The notes under the pieces: generated by a model
Databases searched by the model: none
What the model was told of the DNA's origin: nothing
The model's input: the letters and a program-made list of their open reading frames with translations, nothing else
Shown: positions 56,766 to 64,000 of the stretch, piece by piece
Numbering within the stretch: the stretch's first letter is position 1
How the letters are laid out: the number at the start of each line of letters is the position of its first letter
Program-made: the position numbers and the translations under genes
From: Gigaspora rosea
Lineage: Eukaryota > Glomeromycota > Glomeromycetes > Diversisporales > Gigasporaceae
Direction of reading: 5' to 3'
NCBI GenBank assembly: GCA_003550325.1
Contig: QKWP01000073.1
Coordinates: 7,824 to 71,823 of the forward strand
Length of the DNA: 64,000 nucleotides

Positions 56766-57480
56766 TGAAACAAAAACCTAAATAATTTGGCAATTTTTAT
56801 AAGATGATCTATAAAAATTAGCCAATTAGAATAAAACCTACTATACTATATTATTGACATATTTGGCTCAAGTCATATAACTGTTTGAAACTGTCTGATA
56901 GATATAAATAGCTCTGTATGAGTCTGGTTCAAGTCTGGTCCAGTTCAGGTCTGGGTCTGGTCTGAATAACAATACTGGGTAAAGTTACTTGGGTTTTGAG
57001 TTCTGTTTCTGGGCCTTGTTCTTCAATGCCTTCTAGTTTATTAACTCCAAGTAGTAGAGTTATTTTCTCACTTAGTGGCAATCCAATATCTGCTTCAATA
57101 TAGTTATTAGAAAAGTTATTTTGCAAGGGGTCTGTGTCTTCTATTGGAAGCTATAAAAAAAGCAAGATGGTGATTTTATCTGTTATTATAATTTGATTTT
57201 TTGTAATAATGAGCCTATTATTAGATGCCAAAGGATCTTGGTTCCAATTTTTAACCAATTTAGTCAGACTAATTATAGTTGGAGATTGAAGATTAACAGT
57301 TTCTATTTTTAAAACTAAGGTTTTTGTTAAAATGAAAATAGAAAAAAAATATATTTCAAAAAATTTCTAAATTTTAAGTAGAAAGTGAGGTAATTAAAAA
57401 AAACTTTTGTACACATTAAATTAAAAAGGTAGATTAAGGGGTAAAACTGTATTTCTGATCTATTTTAAAAATTTCTCTCT
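56766..57480 (-). other. Unassigned; ORF 56929-57126 possibly 3' part of the retroelement
   Basis: A frame without a clear ATG encodes IGLPLSEKITLLLGVNKLEG and ends PRPELDQT. Its composition is protein-like, and it lies just downstream of the gypsy integrase on the same strand. I do not recognise it. No LTR was identified by eye. Confidence 0.25.
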
Positions 57481-57499
57481 GAAAATTCTAAATATGTTG

Positions 57500-58960
57500 C
57501 CAATTTTGTTGTTTGTAGTATTTAATAAAACAATCACTATTGTAATACTATTTTAATATTTTTTCTTTCATTGTACAAAGTTTATAAGCTCTATTGTTTA
57601 AGGGTAGAGGTTATGTAGATCATTTCTATTAATAAACGAGTGACCAAAAATATTTTTACTGCGAATTTAAAAGTTGCTACATATAAAAGTTAATTTTTTA
57701 CTATATAAATTGTATTTATGTACTAAGTAAAAATTGTTCGTAATAAAAAATCACACATACTATAAAAATTTTATTAATTTTTAATGAAATTTGATAAAGT
57801 TTTTATAGTATCAACTTTTGCGGGGGCGGGGTCTATTCTACGGGGGCCATCACAAATTGGCCAATCAAATCACGTGTAAACAATAAGTAAAATAGGGTCG
57901 CGAAGATAAAAACAACTATATCTTATGTTCTACTGGGCCAATTTTAATGATTCGACCACCATTAGAATTAGAAAAACCTCCTCTACAAGTTTATTTAAAA
58001 ATTTAATATGGTTATTTAATAAAAGTTTTCTTTATTATTAAATATAAAATTTTTAGTAACTAGTTTATTAATAGAAATGATCTACATACCCTCTACCCTT
58101 AATTTATTTTTGATAATAAAGGGTCCTATTCTTTTTTCGTTAAATTTTACCAAATGGGAGGCTTCTATATCTTTTTTTTGTATTCGAACTTTATTTCTGA
58201 TTTCAAATTCTTCTTTCTGTATCCTTGAATCAAATCTAACTTTCTGTTTTTTTTGAGATTTATTTGTATTTTCTCTAGTATTATCATGTTGGTTAGATAA
58301 TTTTTTTATTAATTCAAATGCCTATTGTAATGTACTATCTTCTAGGGATATCTCTTTATTAGTGCCAACTGGGTCTATGGGGATAACTGCTTCAATAGAT
58401 AGGATAGCTTGTCACTCATATACCAAGTGAAAGTGAGTAAATCCAGTAGTTGCTTATCGTTTGGTTCTGTATACAAATAATACTGCAGATATATGCATAT
58501 CCTAGTCTTGACTACTTTCTGTAACTTTTGCAAAGGGTTCTGTTTAATCTTTCAACTATTTCATTTGTTTGTGAGTGATAGGGTAAAGAGAATATATATT
58601 TTATTAAAAACTTTTCTCACAATATACTAATGACCTTACTAACAAATTCTTTTCATTATCTGAAAGTATTATTTTAGATTCTCTATGTCTACAAACAATT
58701 TCTTCAAAAATAAATTTAGCTAATGTTTCTGCACCTGTATTAGTATAGCTTTGGTTTTTAGCCATCGAGTGAAATAATTAGTGGAAACAATAATATAGCA
58801 ATTATTTCGAGCAGTTATGGGAAGAGGTCTAACTAAATTTATGCCAATTTGTTCAAAGGCTCTTCCTACTTGAATAGAGTGAAGAGGTTTTTTTCTTTTG
58901 CTTTTGTCTCATTTTTGGCAAACTTCACAAGAGTGAACATAATTTTAAACATCTCTATAT
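57500..58960 (-). pseudogene. Integrase domain of the gypsy element
   Basis: Readable blocks: KRKKPLHSIQVGRAFEQIGI, LVRPLPITARNN, YIIVSTNYFTRW (core strand pattern), LSDNEKN-like sequence at the second acidic position, then the C-terminal GPFIIKNKL box. The first catalytic Asp (IDLVGP in relatives) reads as Asn here. The TTAA-type MITE at 57598-58102 interrupts the C-terminal part, and its removal restores the frame exactly. Function in relatives: insertion of the cDNA into host DNA. Not functional here. Confidence 0.7.
57598..58102. mobile_element. TTAA-site MITE (piggyBac-like) inside the integrase
   Basis: TTAAGGGTAGAGG and CCTCTACCCTTAA bound 505 bp, extended inward by ATGTAGATCATTTCTATTAA in inverted form. 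Precise removal to a single TTAA rejoins AAATTA and AACAAT in the integrase reading frame (KNKL then NNRAYKL), direct evidence for a TTAA duplication. Confidence 0.85.
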
Positions 58961-59229
58961 ATTTGGTTCCAATAATATTATTTAGATATTTTATAATATA
59001 TGGTATTAGTTTCTAAATGTTCAGTAGTAGGATAACTATGCATTATATATAAAATTGGCTTAATTTTAGTTCATTTAATTACTTTAGCAAGTTTTTCTAT
59101 TCTTTTTGTATAGCAGTTTATTTTTCACTTTGTATTGTTTAGATTGGTTAACAATTGTCCATTTTTTATTGTTCAATAATTTAAAGAGAAGAGTGTCTGA
59201 TTCTAAATATTTTATTAAACTTTGGCATT

Positions 59230-59600
59230 GATCCAAGTTCATATAAACAGCAAAGTCAAAATGTATCTAGGTCAGTAAACAAGAAAGCGTCAACATTAGA
59301 ATAGATTTTTTCAGGTTTATATATAATAGTAAATTGGTATAGTTGAAGTTTTATTATCCAGCAACCTAAATGATCTTTTAGTTTTGAGGATTTTAACCAT
59401 TTAAGAGCTAAATAATCTGTGACTAGTGTGAAATAACTTGTGTCAAAGTATTTGTAAAAATGTTCAATGGCTTATATAATGGTTGCATATTCTAGTTCAA
59501 TAGCTCTATAATTCATTTTCTTCATTTTTCAAACTTTTACTAGTATAGGCAATAGAGTGTTTATTTTATTATTAGATAGTTGGAATAAATTCTTTCTTAT
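59230..59600 (-). pseudogene. RNase H domain of the gypsy element
   Basis: Pieces in different frames match the Ty3/gypsy RNase H: ILIYPDYKKEFI, IAYTSKSLKNEE, FTLVTDYLALKWLKSSK and the NVDAF end motif near 59290. Stops interrupt all of them. In relatives it degrades the RNA of the RNA-DNA hybrid. Confidence 0.65.
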
Positions 59601-59632
59601 AGTCAGGGTATATTAGGATAGTGACAGTAGTG

Positions 59633-60181
59633 TAGAGATCTGACTTGTTCAAAAAATAAATATTTAAATATTCATTTGTTCAACATTTTATTATTCAAAT
59701 ATTTGTTCAAAAATTTTGAATAATATTTGAATATTCACTGAATATTCATTAAATATTAAATATATTTCAATTTTAAAAAATTATATAACTATCTTACTTA
59801 AATTAGCCAATAAAATTGCAAATAAATTATTAAAAAATAAATAAAATTATTAAATTATATATATATATATATATATATGTTGTGTCCCAGATAAGAATTT
59901 GTCCCAATTTGGAATCTGGCCTAATCCTACCTCTAATTCTAGTCTAACCCTAACCCTAAAGTCACCTAAAGCCCTAATTCTGCTACAAAATTCTCATCTG
60001 GAGCAGCCCGATTCTGAATCGGGCATCAGGACACAATATATATATATATTCAATAAAATTCAATAAATATGTTCAGTAAAATTTTAAATATTCGAACATT
60101 TATTTAGTGAAAAATTATATATTCAAATATTAAATATTCAATAAATATTCAGTGAATATTATTCATCAAGTCAGACCTTTA
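59633..60181. mobile_element. hAT-type MITE between RT and RNase H, with nested element
   Basis: The ends TAGAGATCTGACTTG and CAAGTCAGACCTTTA are inverted. The flanks CAGTAGTG (59625-59632) and CAGTAGTT (60182-60189) differ at one base of eight. Inside, a TA microsatellite is split by 59880-60037, a small element with TTGTGTCC and GGACACAA ends and a GCCCGATTCTGAATCGGGC hairpin. Confidence 0.8.
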
Positions 60182-60249
60182 CAGTAGTTAGTTAATACTT
60201 GAGTTCATTAAAGGCTTATTGGCATTGGTCACTCTACTTATAAATCTTG

Positions 60250-61111
60250 TCCTTATACAACAACTAATTTAAAAAATAAGCAATAGAGGAGAAATGTTTT
60301 ATAAATTGGCAATAGTATTTAGCAAGATCTAAAAATAATCGCAACTGAGTAGTATTTTGTAAAGGTTTAATATATTGGATAGCATTTATTTTATTTGGGT
60401 CTGGGGAGATTTCTTTTTCTTCAATAATATTTTCCAAGAAAGGTAATCGCTTGATCCAAAAATTACATTTCTCAATATTGAGCTTCAGTGTAGCTTTACA
60501 GATTCTAGCAAATACTTCTCTTAAATGTTTAATATAGTCATCAAAAACATTGGTATCATCGAGATAACTACCATATATTTATAGGCTATACCTTTATAAA
60601 CTTTGGTTTATAAGGCATTAGAAGGCAGCAAAGATATTATATAATTCAAAGAACATAATATTAAATTTATATATTCTGTATCTAGTAATAAAAGCAGTTT
60701 GCTCTCTATTATTTGGATGTACTTTCACTTGCCAGTATTTACTTATAAGATTCAAAGTTGGAAAATAAATAGCTCCAGCTAACGAGTCTAGCATTTTATC
60801 TATTTAGAGAAGAGAATATTGATTCTTTTAGTATTAGTATTTAGTTTTTTATAGTTTATACAAATTTTTTTCATTTTTCTTGGGTAATAATACAACAGGT
60901 GAAGTTCATGGCTAGAGAATTCTCTAATTAGATTGTTGTTCAATATTCTTTGTACTTCTTCATTAATAAATATTTGTTTTGTAAGAGGTACTATATAGAG
61001 TTGAGAACTAATAGAAGATACATCATTTGTAAATATCCAATGGATGACTAGGTCAGTTTTTTCTAGTTGGGTCATATTTTTAGCAAAAAGATCCTTGAAT
61101 TCAAGAAGCAA
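60250..61111 (-). pseudogene. Reverse transcriptase of the gypsy element
   Basis: The open part 61111-60800 encodes LLEFKDLFAKNMTQLEKTDL, the entry to the Ty3/gypsy RT fingers, and ICINYKKLNTNTK (normally IDYRKLN). Further on, in another frame, YLDD at 60567-60556 is the catalytic box, followed by HLREVFARICKATLKLNIEK and FLDLAKYYCQFI (thumb). Several indels and stops make it inactive. Confidence 0.75.
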
Positions 61112-62409
61112 TTGACAAAACTGAGCTCCTTGACTAGTAGTTAGAGGTCCTACTTTTGGGTTTATTTTCTAAGTTATAGTATAAATTTCTCAAATGTGTC
61201 TGGGTCTAAACTTGTCTATATTTTCAAATTGTTTTTGATCATGTTCAGGATAACTCAAAAATTTTGAGTATCACTATTATTAAGGGTGTGCATAAAGGTA
61301 GCAAAAAAGAATTTATTATATAAATCTCTTAGTCAATAATGGAAGGTTTCAAAATAATTAACTCGAGCTTGTAGTTCTTTTATAGTCTGGTCCTAATATT
61401 CAAAAGTTTTGGCTTGTTCCTGAAGAAGTATAATAATTTGAACCTGTTGCTTAATCTGTTTTTGAAGAAGGGATTATGTCTAATAACTCTAAAGTTATTG
61501 ATATAGTTTTGATAGGAACAACAATAGATAACTCAGGTGTCAGAGGAGTTAGAGGAGGCAGGGTTTCTGGGTTTTGTAGAAGATAAAGTTCCTTATAACA
61601 TTTTTCACAATAAGAATCAAATTGTTCAAGTTCAGTATTCTTTTGACTATAATACATTTTTTTCAAAATTTAATAGTTCTTTAAAAATTTTTTTAAGTTT
61701 TCCATAGCCTTCTTTTGATCAAAGCCTGGGTGACTTGTGTCAAAAGATTCTGCTAAAATTTATTGTAAAATTGCTTCTTTTATTTCACTTAATTGCACTT
61801 GCGAAGCTCTTATAATGATATTAACTTTATCATAGATATAGTTTTGATTAGATTAGTTGGTTGCTTGGGTTCAAGGGCATAAACAAGGTCTTCATTATAT
61901 TCTCTAATCTATATCTGGGCTAGATATAGACTAGTGATAGATTTAACTTAGATTAAGATCATATGCATGTTCGGCATTTTAGTAGATTTAATATAATAGC
62001 ACACTCAATTTTATAGGTTGTAGTTAGGGTTCTATTCAATATCTTTAATAGCTTTATAAGTATATAAGTACTCAAGATTGCAAAACCAAGTATCCTCTCA
62101 AATAGAATTAAGCTTAGTCATCTTTAATCTGATATATTGCTTTCCATAGAGTATATATTCTGTTAATATTTTTCAGTTTTCACCATTGGTGAAGAATTTT
62201 ATGCTTCTAGAATCATCTCAATCCAAACTGTGGTAAAAATCAATTTAACATTCTTTACAAACTAGAGTTTATTCTAGTAGTTAAATATTTTCTGGCTTCT
62301 GAACTACTTTGTATTCATAGCAATAATTGATTCTTCAATTAGAGTGGTGGGGTAAGTTTAAAACATTTACTTTCTGAAATTGACAACCATATTGATATCT
62401 TTGGTTTCA

Positions 62410-62640
62410 ACTATCTGGATTATTTGTAGGCAATTAGCTCCAATATGTTCATACTATTCACATTGATAATATTGGTTATCAAAGTAGATTTTGCAAATGT
62501 TTCACTTGAGGGCTTGCTTAGGTCAATATATAGTAAGATGCCCATAACAACAGCAACAATAGCATTCATTATTGGAACAATCAGTATAAAGATGATTGTA
62601 GAAATGGTATCATCTACATTTTTGATTAGCAAAAGATGTA
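62410..62640 (-). pseudogene. Gag nucleocapsid with three CCHC-type zinc knuckles
   Basis: One frame reads CYCCCCYGHLTIY then a stop where the last Cys of C-x2-C-x4-H-x4-C belongs. Before it stands CR(stop)YHFYNHLYTDC and after it QCE(stop)YEHIGANC, two more eroded knuckles. Such knuckles bind the element RNA. Three TGA/TAG changes show decay. The plus frame 62445-62693 is the opposite strand. Confidence 0.6.
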
Positions 62641-62989
62641 CTGGGTCTGGGTTTGCAAGTAATAGTTGTCCAATTATCTGGTTTGGTTTTTAATATGTAG
62701 ACTTCTTTTGAACTAAAGTACTCCTATTCAAACTTTTTTAACTTTCTATTATCAATAACTGTTAATTAAGTGGGTAGAGATTGGCTTTACTTATAGATAG
62801 TAGATATATGAACCTTTTTTTTGTTTCATCTAAGAATATAGATCTTATTTTTCCAACTATAGCTTGTATTTACTTTTTGTAACTAGTTATTTTCCAAAAG
62901 TAATAAGTAAAAGGTAGTATTTATTACTTTAACATTCGAAGGAATTAGCGGAGATAGAACTAAGTAAGTTTTTAAAAGTAAGCACTATA

Positions 62990-64000
62990 GCTTGTAACAG
63001 GAAGTAAAAGTACGTGAAAAAGGCATACGAGTATGGGAAGGTGAAAAGAGAGGACTGGGAAAGTTTCAGAGCAGACCTGCAACAAACAATCAAGAAAAAA
63101 CCAAGTATAAAATATTTAAAAGAGCGGGAAGTATACCATGACAGTAAACAGCTAATAAATAAAGTATGGAATGCAATTTCAGATAGTATAATATATGCTG
63201 CAAATAAAAATATCCCGTATAAAAAGACATCCAATACTGTAACAAGCAAAAGTACAAAGAAGGCATAATCACAGTTGCACCAAGAGGTAAGGGCAGTGTC
63301 ATTAATCACCTGATTATTTTTTATTAGAGGCCTACCCCCCTCAATATATAAATAGTCAGGTTCTTATATATAATTTCAACTTTATTTACCCCTCCCCCCT
63401 CTAAAAAATCACTTGATTTTTGTCACTCCCCTAATAGAAATTAGCAAACTAGTAAGGGTACTAAGGAAGCATAGAGATTCATATATAGAGAGAAATGTGC
63501 AGGAAAAAATTAATTGGACAATACAAGGGATAAATGAAAGATTAGGAACCTTAATTCTACACATAGGGAGTACAGTTAAGGACGAACACGTGGAAAATAT
63601 GAAAAGTTGGTGGAAGTTAATCAAGGCAAGATGGATAGAAGAACAGGAACAAGAAAAAAGGTTGAAGATCGAAGAAGCGGTAGATGCACAGTGTGCAAAA
63701 ATTGTCAATAAACAAGAGAAAATGTTGGCGAGTCTTTTAGAAAAACTATTTAAAATGTACAAATCGACAGGCTGTTAATTGAGAAGGATAGAGAGTGCAG
63801 ACTAGTTAGTGATGTAGATGAAGTATTATTGGAGACAAAAGAACACTTTTAGAGGCAATTTAGAAAAAGGCATGTAAATAAGGAATTACTAAAGGGGAAA
63901 TAGAATAACATATACAAGCCACAAGATTATGTCAAGGAGGAGTGGTACATCAGACTCGAAGAAGAAATTACCGAAAGCGAATGGGACCAGATGCTTAAAG
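62990..64000 (+). pseudogene. Non-LTR (LINE-type) retrotransposon ORF, truncated by window end
   Basis: The plus strand reads KKAYEYGKVKREDWESFRAD, an in-frame TAA at 63266, then after a MITE VIEISKLVRVLRKHRDSYIE, QEKINWTIQGINERLG, ARWIEEQEQEKRLKIEEAV, DVDEVLLETKEHF and EEITESEWDQMLK. This is the linker between endonuclease and reverse transcriptase of LINE-type elements; the RT palm should lie beyond 64000. Frame changes near 63775 and stops near 63850 and 63900 indicate decay. Minus frames at 62929-63309 and 63409-63762 are shadows. Confidence 0.7.
63291..63431. mobile_element. PIF/Harbinger-like MITE in the LINE, TAA duplication
   Basis: The ends GGGCAGTGTCA and TGTCACTCCCC with inner ATCACCTGATT and AATCACTTGAT are inverted. 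TAA flanks both sides (63288-63290 and 63432-63434). Removal joins CAAGAGG and TAATAGAA in one LINE frame. Confidence 0.8.

Larger units (their letters stand above)
57481..62700 (-). mobile_element. Ty3/gypsy-type LTR retrotransposon, degenerate
   Basis: On the minus strand the order is gag nucleocapsid (62640-62410), reverse transcriptase (61111-60250), RNase H (59600-59230), integrase (58960-57500): the Ty3/gypsy order. Nearly every domain has several stops or frame changes, so the copy is dead. Two MITEs split it (57598-58102 and 59633-60181). I did not find a matching LTR pair. The stretch 61120-62400 should hold gag/protease; the frame 61451-61666 is a piece of it but no DSG or DTG protease motif is secure. 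Confidence 0.8.

Noticed and set aside
62929-63762. Three minus-strand hydrophobic frames
   Set aside because: Antisense to the LINE coding sequence, which has recognisable motifs on the plus strand.

Overview
The window is about 64 kb of very AT-rich eukaryotic DNA (roughly 70% A+T or more by eye) with short spliceosomal introns, few intact genes and dense transposon debris. The gene families (Sel1-repeat protein kinase with HRDLHSGN and GVMPYVAPEVL motifs, SAM-domain plus PD-(D/E)XK-like protein, Crinkler-type N-terminus, LRR relics, pogo/Tigger transposase, Ty3/gypsy and LINE remnants) fit an arbuscular mycorrhizal fungus of the Glomeraceae, most likely Rhizophagus irregularis or a close relative. 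The species call is an inference from family memory, not from a search.

Layout. 0-7 kb: AT repeats, palindromes and a 1.7-kb hAT-type element carrying an expanded minisatellite. 7-10.5 kb: one minus-strand Sel1-repeat/protein-kinase gene with a frameshift and a premature stop. 10.5-17 kb: minisatellite, tandem palindromes with a nested hAT MITE, an LRR relic and further MITEs. 17-19.1 kb: a three-exon plus-strand gene encoding a nuclear-signal-bearing pseudokinase. 20.7-27.4 kb: a decayed small-GTPase-like gene running into an array of at least 31 intron-like units separated by exactly three bases. 28-30.5 kb: broken Crinkler N-terminus, SAM/nuclease-like gene across an assembly gap, F-box fragment. 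30.5-37.8 kb: remains of a replicating mobile element (primase-SF3 helicase, tyrosine recombinase, coiled-coil basic protein, divergent small Cys/His ORF, iteron-like repeats), interrupted by two hAT-type insertions with clear 8-bp target duplications. 38-46 kb: microexon-like repeats, a nested stack of TTAA, hAT and PIF/Harbinger-like elements with giant hairpins, a second LRR relic and a SINE-like retroposon. 46.3-52.4 kb: a 6.1-kb pogo/Tigger element with its transposase. 52.6-57 kb: MITEs, foldbacks and tandem coding-like or exon/intron repeats. 57.5-62.7 kb: a Ty3/gypsy retrotransposon (minus strand) carrying two MITEs. 62.9-64 kb: a non-LTR retrotransposon (plus strand) running off the end.

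How it fits together. Apart from the two kinase-type genes, the SAM/nuclease gene and possibly the GTPase/array locus, nearly everything is mobile DNA. Several MITE insertions can be read with their target duplications (8 bp hAT, TTAA, TTA/TAA, TA), and removing them restores reading frames or repeat spacing. The two items most worth following up are the three-base micro-exon array at 22.7-27.4 kb and the primase-helicase plus tyrosine-recombinase element at 30.5-37.8 kb.
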